The notes under the pieces: generated by a model | What the model saw: the letters and a program-made list of their open reading frames with translations, nothing else | What the model was told of the DNA's origin: nothing | Database searches by the model: none | Made by a program: the position numbers and the translations under genes | In this document: positions 33,491 to 42,005 of the stretch, piece by piece | How the letters are laid out: every line of letters begins with the position of its first letter | Position numbering within the stretch: the stretch's first letter is position 1 | Source: Roseinatronobacter ekhonensis | GTDB taxonomy: Bacteria; Pseudomonadota; Alphaproteobacteria; Rhodobacterales; Rhodobacteraceae | Direction of reading: 5' to 3' | Assembly: GCF_900499075.1 (NCBI RefSeq) | Contig: NZ_UIHC01000019.1 | Location: 1 to 56,047 of the forward strand | DNA: 56,047 nt

Positions 33491-35524
33491 TTACTCTGCG
33501 CCGAAGATGTCGCGTATGACGGGACGGATCGCGTCTGCAACCCAGCGCGCGCCGGCGTTCGATAGATGATCATCGTCGAAGTACAGCACGTCGCCATCCC
33601 ATTCGTTCAGGCAGCGCCCGGCGAGTTTGGTATCGCAGAACACATCATACGGATTCACCCGATACAGGTTGGGATGATCTATCGACTCAAACAGATCATT
33701 CACGGGCTGGTTGCGTGCCAGAACACGGGCCGAATCGGTGCTCAGCGGTGTCGCGATTCCATCGCCATAAAGCGTTCTGTGCACGAGTGTGCGTGGCACG
33801 TTCCAGCCCGCCTCCGGGATTGGATGCAAAAGGATGATGTTGAACTCCTCGACAAGCGCAAACAGCTCGGTCCGCCAGCCCTCAAGCACACGGGTCCGAC
33901 GTGCCGGGTCGTCTTGCGCGCCCAACTCGCTGACCGTGGCGCGTTGATCGATATAGGCGCCCGACACATGCTCCACGCCGCCTTCGCCATTGTCGAACCC
34001 GGTCCCCTCCAGTTGCTGCGTGAAACGCGCGGCGATGATAACGGTTCCGATCTGATTGTCGCGCATATACCCGAGCAGACTGTCGATATACGCATCGCAT
34101 TGCTGCGCCTCGCGGCGATCAGCACGCATAAAGCCGGGCAAAACCGGACAGCCGCCATAGGACAAGAAGTAGGTGCCTAGCCCTTCGGCCTGCAACATGG
34201 TTGCGGTTTCAAAGGCGATGGCATGGGAATGGCTGTCACCCATGATGACGACATCGGCGCTCCCATCGATCAAAAAATCCGAACAGGGTGCGAAAGGATG
34301 CGCCGGAGGCGGCGCGTATATGCTCAGGTTACACTCCCGCAGATAGGGATTGCGGTCCAACTCAGCCTCGGCGAAGCGCAGCGCCTCGGGTGGTAGGCGT
34401 TGCGGCAGGCCATTGCCCAGCCACCCAAGCGTTCCGACCGTGGCAAAGGCCACCAGACCGGCCAAAGACCACCCGAACACCTGCGCCTGACCCGACAGTA
34501 CGCGGCCTTTGTGCCGCCGGAACGGCTGTTCGACAAAACGCCACGTGAGCCAGGCAAGGCCAAGTGACACCACCGATAGGCCCAGCATAACCGCCATAGA
34601 GGGCGGATCGAAGCTGCGGATGCGCGCAAAGGCGAAAAGCGGCTGATGCCAAAGATACGCCGAATAACTGATCAGCCCGACCCAGACGAACGGGCGCAGG
34701 GACAGCAGCCGTCCCGCAACGGTTTCGGCGCGCGCGTAGCGCAGCACAAGCACGGTGCCGACAACCGGCAGCAACGCCCAGATGGATGGGAACGGCGTGG
34801 TATGGTCAAAGATCGCAACCGACAGGGCGATCATGGCCAAACCCAAGGCGGCAAGCCAGCCGTCGAAACGGGTGACACGCATTGCGACCAATGCGCAAAG
34901 CGCGCCTGCAAGCAATTCCCACGCGCGGGTCGGCAACAGGTAGAAGACCGCAGAGTCGGAAACCTGTGGCAGGCGCAAGCCGATCTCGGTCAGGGCAAGG
35001 CTACCAAGCGCGATCAGCGCGACCATCCAGACCAGCCGACGCGAGCCGCGCGCCCAAAGCGCCATTAGCAACAGCGGAAACACCAGGTAGAACTGCTCTT
35101 CCACCGCCAGTGACCATGTATGCAGCATGGGTTTGAGCTCTGCGGCCGCGGCGAAATACCCGTCTTCGCGCCAGAACAGGATATTCGCTCCGAACAGCGC
35201 GACCGCCAGCAGGCTGACCGAAAACGCCTCGTATTGTTGCGGCATCATCCATGCGTATGCGAAGGGCACGCTTGCGGCCATAACGACGAATAACGCAGGA
35301 AGGATTCGGCGGGCGCGCCGTTCGTAGAACCGCGCCAACGAGAAACGCCCCTGCGCCAGATCGCTCACAAGGATCGCGGTGATAAGATAGCCCGAAATGA
35401 CGTAGAAAACGTCGACCCCGACGAAACCGCCGGAAAAACCGGGCAGTCCGGCGTGAAACAGGATGACGGGAACAACAGCAACGGCCCGCAAGCCATCGAC
35501 CTCGGGACGATATTTCATGTCCAA
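33491..35524 (-). CDS. Acyltransferase-3 / SGNH O-acyltransferase, copy 2
   Basis: 677 residues. The membrane half (about 1-375) closely follows copy 1 (KYRPEVDGLRAVAVVPVILF, GGFVGVDVFYVISGYLIT). The SGNH-like half is clearly different in sequence (SADVVIMGDSHSHAIAFET, YFDDDHLSNAGARWVADAI). The shared membrane half and divergent transfer half suggest two acceptor positions. It is divergent from the lasso-cyclase-like gene, 97 bp apart. Confidence 0.9.
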   Translation of the reverse strand: MDMKYRPEVDGLRAVAVVPVILFHAGLPGFSGGFVGVDVFYVISGYLITAILVSDLAQGRFSLARFYERRARRILPALFVVMAASVPFAYAWMMPQQYEAFSVSLLAVALFGANILFWREDGYFAAAAELKPMLHTWSLAVEEQFYLVFPLLLMALWARGSRRLVWMVALIALGSLALTEIGLRLPQVSDSAVFYLLPTRAWELLAGALCALVAMRVTRFDGWLAALGLAMIALSVAIFDHTTPFPSIWALLPVVGTVLVLRYARAETVAGRLLSLRPFVWVGLISYSAYLWHQPLFAFARIRSFDPPSMAVMLGLSVVSLGLAWLTWRFVEQPFRRHKGRVLSGQAQVFGWSLAGLVAFATVGTLGWLGNGLPQRLPPEALRFAEAELDRNPYLRECNLSIYAPPPAHPFAPCSDFLIDGSADVVIMGDSHSHAIAFETATMLQAEGLGTYFLSYGGCPVLPGFMRADRREAQQCDAYIDSLLGYMRDNQIGTVIIAARFTQQLEGTGFDNGEGGVEHVSGAYIDQRATVSELGAQDDPARRTRVLEGWRTELFALVEEFNIILLHPIPEAGWNVPRTLVHRTLYGDGIATPLSTDSARVLARNQPVNDLFESIDHPNLYRVNPYDVFCDTKLAGRCLNEWDGDVLYFDDDHLSNAGARWVADAIRPVIRDIFGAE

Positions 35525-35621
35525 CCGCTCTGGAAACTATGCCGTGATCCTATGCCACGCTGTCTGGCCAGAGGCAACAGCGCCCCTTGCCAAGCGCGGA
35601 TGACTGTCACACAAGCGGCGC

Positions 35622-37520
35622 ATGATTGGCGCTTATCTTCTTTGGGACAGCCCCGACCCCGGACCCGACCGGGCGCATGCCTTTGCCGGAGCCTTGCGCA
35701 CGGGCCTGACCAACCCGACCTGCCACCGCATGAACGGCGCGTTGCTGTGCGATGGGGCGGCACCTGCGCAGAGCGCTCTGCCCCGAATGGCGGATGGCAC
35801 AGCGGTTCTGTTCACGGGTTTTATTTCCAACCGCCCCGCGTTGCGGTCTGCGCTTGGCGCGGCACCGGTGTCTGACGCGGCGCTCTATGCGGCGGCACGC
35901 TCGGCATGGGGGGACACCGCCGACACCCGCGTCCTGGGCGAGTACGCTGCGATCCTGATCCCGCCACATGGCGGCGAGTTGCATATTCTGCGCAGTCCGA
36001 TCTTCGCACCCACACTGCATATCTGGCATGACACTGACCGGTGCATCGTCGCCAGCACCGCCGCCGCGCTCTTTGCGACCGGCGAAGTCACGCGCGAACT
36101 CGACGAGGAAAAACTGTCGGACGGCCTGTTTCTGAACTATTGCGACGAGCGGCGCGGCTGGTTCACAGGCGTCACCCGTTTGCCGCGCGGCGCACGCGCG
36201 CGCATCACGCGCGAACGGATGCACGAAGAGACGTGGTATCGGCTGGATGACATCGCACCTCTGAAGCTGAAATCCGACGCCGACTATGTCGAGGCCGCAG
36301 ACGCGCTGTTCGCAGAGGCGACAGACGCAGTGTTAGACGGGTTCGACACGCCGCTTGTCAGCTTGTCGGGCGGATACGATTCGCAAGCGGTCGCAGCATA
36401 TGCCATGCGCAGCCGCCCCGGCATGCCGCTTCTATCGGCCACATCTGTCCCGCAAGCTGACTGGCGCCCCCCGGCGCGCAGCCGCGCCTTGGTCGATGAG
36501 CGTCCCCATGTCGAAGCGCTGGCGGAAATGTATCCTCAACTGCACCCGCATTGGGTGGACGGGGCGGGACGCGATTTATCGCATCATCTGCGCGACATGT
36601 TCGATAGGGCGATGGCCCCGCCGCGCAATGTCGGCAACCTGCATTGGGCGCATGATATCCGCCAGCTTGCGCGGCGCGAAGGCGCAGATGTTGTCCTGAC
36701 CGGGGCGATGGGCAACCTGACGTTCAGCTATGACGGCACGGGCTACCTGCCGGACCTGTTCCGCACGGGCCACTGGCTGCGACTGGCGCGCGAATTGTGG
36801 CTTGGCGGCCCCCGCGCGGCAGTGGGCAAACGGGCATTTCGGCAAGCGGTTCTGCCGGTCTTGCCCCCTGCCCTACAAAAACCGCTCATGGCGTGGCGCG
36901 ACGGGCCGTTCGAGGACCCGCTGCAAAGCTGGTCGCCGCTGCGGGCCGATTACGCGCGGGAAAGCGGGGTTCTGGACCGCGCGGCACACCAGGGGTTCGA
37001 CCCGTTTTTCCTGCCGATCGGATCGGTACGGGAATTTCGTACGCGGATGATGTCCAATGCCGTCAACGAGGCGGGCGACATAACCGGCGCGATCGAACAG
37101 ATCCACGGGGTGCCCATGCGCGACCCGACACGTCACCGCCCGTTTCTGGAGTTCTGCTTTGCGATCCCGCCCCGCCAATACCTGAATGACGGGGTCAAAC
37201 GGTGGCTGGCCAAGCGCCTGCTTGCGGGCAAGGTTCCCGACATGGTGCTGAATGAAACGCGCCGCGGGCAGCAGGCAGCCGACTGGTCCGCCCGCATGCG
37301 CCCGGCCCGTGCGGCACTGCTGGACGAGTTGGAGATGCTGGCGCGCGATCCCGATGTTGCGGGACGGATTGACACCGAGCGTCTGCGCCGCGGGCTCGAA
37401 GCGCTGCCAGAGGATGACACCAAGATCACCAAAGCTGATACGATGGCCTATCACGCCCTCACCCGTGGCGTGGTCTCGGCGCGTTTCATCGGCTATCTGA
37501 AAGGCCGCAACGATATCTGA
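35622..37520 (+). CDS. Lasso cyclase-like asparagine synthetase homologue
   Basis: 632 residues. The N-terminus reads MIGAYLLWDS, with no Cys2, so the glutaminase half is inactive. The synthetase half keeps the ATP-binding loop SGGYDSQ (249-255), EFCFAIPPRQYLNDGVKRWL and NETRRGQQAADW. The last motif and the missing Cys are features I associate with lasso isopeptide-forming cyclases, which activate the Asp/Glu side chain as an adenylate and close the ring on the core's N-terminus. It is the only good cyclase candidate here, but it lies 20 kb from B1/B2. A glycan-modifying homologue is the alternative. Confidence 0.75.
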   Translation: MIGAYLLWDSPDPGPDRAHAFAGALRTGLTNPTCHRMNGALLCDGAAPAQSALPRMADGTAVLFTGFISNRPALRSALGAAPVSDAALYAAARSAWGDTADTRVLGEYAAILIPPHGGELHILRSPIFAPTLHIWHDTDRCIVASTAAALFATGEVTRELDEEKLSDGLFLNYCDERRGWFTGVTRLPRGARARITRERMHEETWYRLDDIAPLKLKSDADYVEAADALFAEATDAVLDGFDTPLVSLSGGYDSQAVAAYAMRSRPGMPLLSATSVPQADWRPPARSRALVDERPHVEALAEMYPQLHPHWVDGAGRDLSHHLRDMFDRAMAPPRNVGNLHWAHDIRQLARREGADVVLTGAMGNLTFSYDGTGYLPDLFRTGHWLRLARELWLGGPRAAVGKRAFRQAVLPVLPPALQKPLMAWRDGPFEDPLQSWSPLRADYARESGVLDRAAHQGFDPFFLPIGSVREFRTRMMSNAVNEAGDITGAIEQIHGVPMRDPTRHRPFLEFCFAIPPRQYLNDGVKRWLAKRLLAGKVPDMVLNETRRGQQAADWSARMRPARAALLDELEMLARDPDVAGRIDTERLRRGLEALPEDDTKITKADTMAYHALTRGVVSARFIGYLKGRNDI

Positions 37521-37618
37521 CCGAAGTGCGCGGGCTGTGACTACCGGCCTGCAAAGGCCCTTGAGTGAAACGTCAAGCCACGCTAGCGTTGGGCTATATT
37601 TGATCTCGGGATTTGAAA

Positions 37619-38098
37619 ATGCGCCCAGCGGCACGATTAAGCGACATGCATGTTTGCCCGATGGTTATTCCGGGCACTCCCCCGATCCCGCATGTGGGCG
37701 GGCCGATCATGCGCGGAGCCCCTACTGTGCTGATCGGCGGCATGCCCGCGGCGCGCCTGTCCGACACGTCGCTGTGCACTCCGGTCGGCATTCCCGACCC
37801 GATCGTATCCGGCTCTGCGACGGTAGTGATCTCGGGACTGCCCGCCGCACGGTTGGGCGATTCCACAGCGCATGGTGGCAAGATTACCTCTGGCTGCCCG
37901 ACGGTATTGATCGGCGATGGCGGCCATTCCAGCGCGGCGCGCGGTGGCACGGGACGCGGCAGCGACGGCACGGCCCAGCATGACACGCCAGAGGCGATGG
38001 CCAGCGGCAAGGCCTTGCGCGCCCCGCAGCGGCAGGCCCGCACGTTGCGGCGCGCCTCTGCAAGCGGGGCCGCCTTTTGTGAATTGTGCAATCCATGA
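37619..38098 (+). CDS. T6SS PAAR-domain tip protein
   Basis: 159 residues from the ATG at 37619. The PAAR fold covers most of the protein, with motifs HVGGPIMRGAPTVLIGG, MPAARLSD and LPAARLGDSTAHGGKI; it sharpens the VgrG spike and carries effectors. A basic, Ala-rich tail (about 105-159) follows and is not obviously enzymatic. The stop overlaps the start of the DUF4123 gene. A VgrG is encoded at the far left of the window. Confidence 0.92.
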   Translation: MRPAARLSDMHVCPMVIPGTPPIPHVGGPIMRGAPTVLIGGMPAARLSDTSLCTPVGIPDPIVSGSATVVISGLPAARLGDSTAHGGKITSGCPTVLIGDGGHSSAARGGTGRGSDGTAQHDTPEAMASGKALRAPQRQARTLRRASASGAAFCELCNP

Positions 38099-38592
38099 GC
38101 GTGGCGCGACAGACGCCCCAAGACGCAGCACTGTATTGCGCGGTTGACTGCGCTGCGGACCAACGGCTTTATGGTGCGGTTCTGCAAGCGGGCCGTGGCA
38201 CGGCCCTGTTCGCCGGTGAATTGCACCCCGATCTTGCCGAAGCCACACCGCATCTTGTGCAGGTGGACCAGGATTCTGCTTTGCTGGCACTGCTCGCAAG
38301 TCCGGAGGGACGCGCCGGGGCCTTTGGCTGCGTGCTGCGCGCACATCCTCACATGGCCACGGTCTGGCGCGCATTGCGCAAGCATTTGCTGGCCCGCATG
38401 CCCGATGGCAGGGTCGTCATGTTCCGATTTTTTGATCCGCGTGTCATGGCTCCTTATCTGGGCAGTCTGACACCATCAGAGCTGGCCCCGTGGTTCGCGC
38501 ATGTCAGCGATTGGTGGCTGCCGCTGCCGGACGGGACATGGCATTTCACATTGTCGGATACCGGGCTGTCCCGGTCCGTGATCCCGGCCTGA
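38095..38592 (+). CDS. DUF4123 T6SS effector adaptor
   Basis: 165 residues. VMFRFFDPRVMAPYLGSLTPSEL is the core of the DUF4123 family, whose members (Tap/TEC) chaperone effectors onto VgrG or PAAR. It is coupled to the PAAR gene and precedes a small protein and a 740-residue candidate effector, the usual order of a delivery cassette. Confidence 0.88.
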   Translation: MSVARQTPQDAALYCAVDCAADQRLYGAVLQAGRGTALFAGELHPDLAEATPHLVQVDQDSALLALLASPEGRAGAFGCVLRAHPHMATVWRALRKHLLARMPDGRVVMFRFFDPRVMAPYLGSLTPSELAPWFAHVSDWWLPLPDGTWHFTLSDTGLSRSVIPA

Positions 38593-38608
38593 AACGGGGC
38601 GTTGCGCG

Positions 38609-38983
38609 ATGCTGACAATTTCAGCCGAAAGCCTCGACACTCTCGCCCGTGAACAGGCTACCGGGGCACGGGCCCGCCTGTGCCGGTGGCTTGTCGCAAA
38701 TGCGCCCCGATTCGGTCTGCCCGCACCGGCGCCGCAACAGGCAGAGCATGCCGTCGATGCCGCGCTTGAGCTGTGTCTGCCCAATGGAATCCGGCGCGAG
38801 GGCGATATTGCGCGCATCGCGCTGCGGGCGTGGCGCTTCGGTCCTGCGATCATGGACCAACCGGATTATGAATATTTGCGGCAGGCACTGACTGCCGAGA
38901 CCGTTGATCCTGACCGCCGCGTCATGCTGGTCAAGCTGATCGAGATCGGGCACAAACCCGCGACGGGGCCTTGGCATGTCTGA
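38609..38983 (+). CDS. Small T6SS cassette protein, unknown function
   Basis: 124 residues, soluble and mainly helical. I do not recognise it. It is 16 bp after the DUF4123 gene and overlaps the start of the next gene by 8 bp, so it is almost certainly part of the cassette. A second adaptor or a chaperone for the downstream cargo is a reasonable guess. Confidence 0.6.
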   Translation: MLTISAESLDTLAREQATGARARLCRWLVANAPRFGLPAPAPQQAEHAVDAALELCLPNGIRREGDIARIALRAWRFGPAIMDQPDYEYLRQALTAETVDPDRRVMLVKLIEIGHKPATGPWHV

Positions 38984-41198
38984 TAACGTCGACCAAAACG
39001 CCCGACTTCGCCAGCATTTCAAGGATCGTGAAGAGCAAAAAGCCAACTCGCAGGCTGGGCTTCGACCGCAAAAGGTCGGCGATCCGACCAGTGCCTGTGA
39101 TGACACACCGCCCCCAGACCCGGAGATAGAAGAGAGCGTCACCGTCTGGGACAGCGAAAGCAAAGGCGCGCGCTACTGGGACGAAGCCACGCGCACCCTG
39201 CATATTGTGCAGACCAACGCCACCGACGGCGTATCGATCCAATATACCGGCCCGACGCCACCGACTGCGATGGATGTGTATTGCAACGATATCCTGAAGG
39301 CCAATCTGGGCGGTGGAACGCAATGGTCCTACAACGTGACCTATCACCCGCCCAAGGCGCCCTACAGCGTCAAGAAAGCCGTGGCCGCGCCGTTCAAAGA
39401 CCTGCTGACCTTCGCAGCGGATGTCAGCAGATGGGAATTCCGAGCGCCAGAGTTCACCGCAACGGTCTTGGTTTACAACCCCGACCAATGGAGCTTCAAA
39501 GCCACGGTTCCCCCGCTTTTCGAGAGCCAAAAGATCCACCGGGAATGGCGTGGCAAGGATGGCACAAGCGGCACATCCGACAAGCACACGACCAAGACCC
39601 ACAGCCTGAGCGGGACGGCGGAAACCCACAGCGCGGAAAGCAGCAGTGAGCGTGATAAATCCGGTGGCAGGACCGAGAAGTTAAAAGAATCCGATAGCTG
39701 GACCAATCGCCACGGCGATAGCATCACCGAAGACGAGACCCTATCACACGCCATCGGGGCCGATGGGGCGACCACGACAATCCATGAAACCGAGACCAGA
39801 CTGGACATGCGCGACGGGCGCTCGGAAACGGACACCAAGAAGACAAAGGACACTATGAGCGTCGACGGGCGCGAACACGACACCGAGACGACCCTGTCCG
39901 CCAGCAAGTCCGATGGGAAAACCACCGAAACATGGGAACTGAAAGGTGAGGCGCTCAAGAACATCGGTTACGACCCAGAACACGGCTATGTCGAAAGCGA
40001 TATCCCAGATGAAGCGCGCAGCACCAAAAAGACCGAAAACGGAACGGTTTTGTCCGGGCTGGGCAGCGACATCTTCTCACTGACCTGCAACACGCGGCGA
40101 CAAGATTTCCCAGCCCTAGAGATGCTTGCTGTCGTTTTCCGCCTCGGGCAGAGCATTCAAGACATCAAGGACACGATCCGGAATACGGTTCCCGAAATCG
40201 GTTGGACGTGGGATTTCTCCTATTCGTTCCTCGATGGCGAGATCGCCTTGGACTGGGGGTGGCAAGAACGCGACGCCGGACATGCCAAAAGCCACGATGT
40301 GTTCTACAATCTCAGCACATCGGGCGAGATTACGCTGGTCAAGGCAGGCGGGAAAATCGGTGTTGGGATCATGGCCTATGGTGTCGGCGCACAGGCCATG
40401 CTGTCGGCAGAGGGTGCTTTCAAACTGACCATTCCGGGCGTGTCGTTCGAGTTCGACAGCGACGGTCCAGGATTCGCAAAGTCTGACAAGATCGGCGAAG
40501 TGACGGGCACCTTTACCGTTTCCGCCTATATCAATGTCAGTGCTGGCGACATCGTTTCGGCCACGGGTGGCGTCCGCGGCAATCTTCTGAAAGCGACCGG
40601 CGCGGGGCATATGGACGGCGGGCAGGATTTCTATATCGCAACCGAGGTCCATTTCGACGGCGTTGAGCTCTATGCCACGGTTACGACCGCGCGCGTGTTC
40701 AACAAGGACTTCTCGACACCGCTTCTGGGACCGAAAGAGTTGGGTAAGCACGACTTCCTGCGTGCGTCCAAAATACCGGAGGATCCGGCGCTTGGCTTCG
40801 CAGAGATTAAGGCAGTGGTTGAAGAAGCCTTCACAAGGCGTTGGTATCAATTCAATTATTCATTCTACCAAACCACTGTTGAACGCAAAGAGATCTACAA
40901 GTTCTTCAGACCGACCGGACGGTATGAGTATGTCGAAAAACAATCGAAAGTGGCCGCAGACGACATTTACACGATGATTACCAAGAAACTATACGACAAC
41001 CGGACCACGCTGGAGATGAAGCCGCGCACGATCGAGGGCCTTGTACAAGTCGTCTACAATAACATCACCCAGAACGACGAAACGCGGAAAATCGACCTCG
41101 AAGACGTCTTTGATGCACTGTTATCGGGTGACTTGGACACAGCGATCGATGCTGCCGCCTGCCCGGTCAAGCGTGCCAAGCTTAGTGTTGGAGCGTGA
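38976..41198 (+). CDS. Candidate T6SS effector or cargo protein, unknown function
   Basis: 740 residues, no signal peptide or obvious membrane helix. There are three parts. Residues about 1-190 are mixed. Residues about 190-330 are a hydrophilic, low-complexity stretch rich in Thr, Ser, Asp, Glu and Lys (for example THSLSGTAETHSAESSSERD). Residues about 370-740 are beta-rich and Gly-containing. Its base composition is less GC-rich than its neighbours', suggesting transfer. It follows PAAR, DUF4123 and a small gene and precedes a 250-residue gene. No catalytic motif was recognised, so the toxic activity, if any, is unknown. Confidence 0.6.
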   Translation: MSDNVDQNARLRQHFKDREEQKANSQAGLRPQKVGDPTSACDDTPPPDPEIEESVTVWDSESKGARYWDEATRTLHIVQTNATDGVSIQYTGPTPPTAMDVYCNDILKANLGGGTQWSYNVTYHPPKAPYSVKKAVAAPFKDLLTFAADVSRWEFRAPEFTATVLVYNPDQWSFKATVPPLFESQKIHREWRGKDGTSGTSDKHTTKTHSLSGTAETHSAESSSERDKSGGRTEKLKESDSWTNRHGDSITEDETLSHAIGADGATTTIHETETRLDMRDGRSETDTKKTKDTMSVDGREHDTETTLSASKSDGKTTETWELKGEALKNIGYDPEHGYVESDIPDEARSTKKTENGTVLSGLGSDIFSLTCNTRRQDFPALEMLAVVFRLGQSIQDIKDTIRNTVPEIGWTWDFSYSFLDGEIALDWGWQERDAGHAKSHDVFYNLSTSGEITLVKAGGKIGVGIMAYGVGAQAMLSAEGAFKLTIPGVSFEFDSDGPGFAKSDKIGEVTGTFTVSAYINVSAGDIVSATGGVRGNLLKATGAGHMDGGQDFYIATEVHFDGVELYATVTTARVFNKDFSTPLLGPKELGKHDFLRASKIPEDPALGFAEIKAVVEEAFTRRWYQFNYSFYQTTVERKEIYKFFRPTGRYEYVEKQSKVAADDIYTMITKKLYDNRTTLEMKPRTIEGLVQVVYNNITQNDETRKIDLEDVFDALLSGDLDTAIDAAACPVKRAKLSVGA

Positions 41199-41219
41199 TG
41201 GTGCAAGGACAGATCGAAC

Positions 41220-41972
41220 ATGCATGATTTCGCCTACCTTACCATGACGGCATCGGAGGATGCGCAGTGCCACCTCATGCTGAACGGCCTGCCGATTCTA
41301 CACGGCCCGCGCGGTGCAAACCTGCAATGGATGGATATCCTGAATCTGCGGATGAAGCGCCACAACACTCTTGAAATAGAGATTGCGGCAGAGCCGGGCC
41401 AACATCTGGACGCTATGTTTCGATTGAGCCGTCATGCACCCGGCACCGTCATGGCACCGGACACCGGCATCGGCCTGCGTGCCGAAATCCGCGATGCGAC
41501 GGGCGCTCCCATCCCGCAGGAACCGGATGGTCGTTTCACTCTGTCTGGGCCGAGCCCGTTTCGGGCGGAGCTGCGCTTTGAGAGCTTCGGGCCAGATTTC
41601 ACGCACCGACTTGAACCGGCAGCGGCACTGCCCTCATCGCTGGCACAAGAGATGGGCCTCACGGCGCTGCGCGCTCTTGAAGCGCGCAATATCGACCAGA
41701 TCCTGACCATGATGACACCGCTTCTCGAAGATATTGTCATTGTCTGGCAAGATCCCCTATCGACACTCCGCGACGAAATCCGACAAGGGTTTCTAGAAAT
41801 TGCAGATGGCCTGCCCGAACGCGGGCTGGACTATGCGCTCAGCACCCAGCAACTAGGCCCGCTGGTGCGGGTGATGCGCGACGGCGGGGCCTTGTTTCAA
41901 TCCATGGACCGGACCATGCGGATGGAAGCCACATTCGGTCTGGTCGACGGGCAAGTCATGATTCTGCGGTAG
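41220..41972 (+). CDS. Unknown protein following the T6SS candidate effector
   Basis: 250 residues, soluble, with a beta-rich N-terminal half and a helical C-terminal half. It is 21 bp after the candidate effector and in the same orientation. Its position fits an immunity protein or another delivery component. No signal peptide was seen, so an immunity role would be cytoplasmic. I do not recognise a family. Confidence 0.55.
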   Translation: MHDFAYLTMTASEDAQCHLMLNGLPILHGPRGANLQWMDILNLRMKRHNTLEIEIAAEPGQHLDAMFRLSRHAPGTVMAPDTGIGLRAEIRDATGAPIPQEPDGRFTLSGPSPFRAELRFESFGPDFTHRLEPAAALPSSLAQEMGLTALRALEARNIDQILTMMTPLLEDIVIVWQDPLSTLRDEIRQGFLEIADGLPERGLDYALSTQQLGPLVRVMRDGGALFQSMDRTMRMEATFGLVDGQVMILR

Positions 41973-42005
41973 CGGCGGGGCCAGTCTTGCAGCCGCCTCG
42001 ACGGT

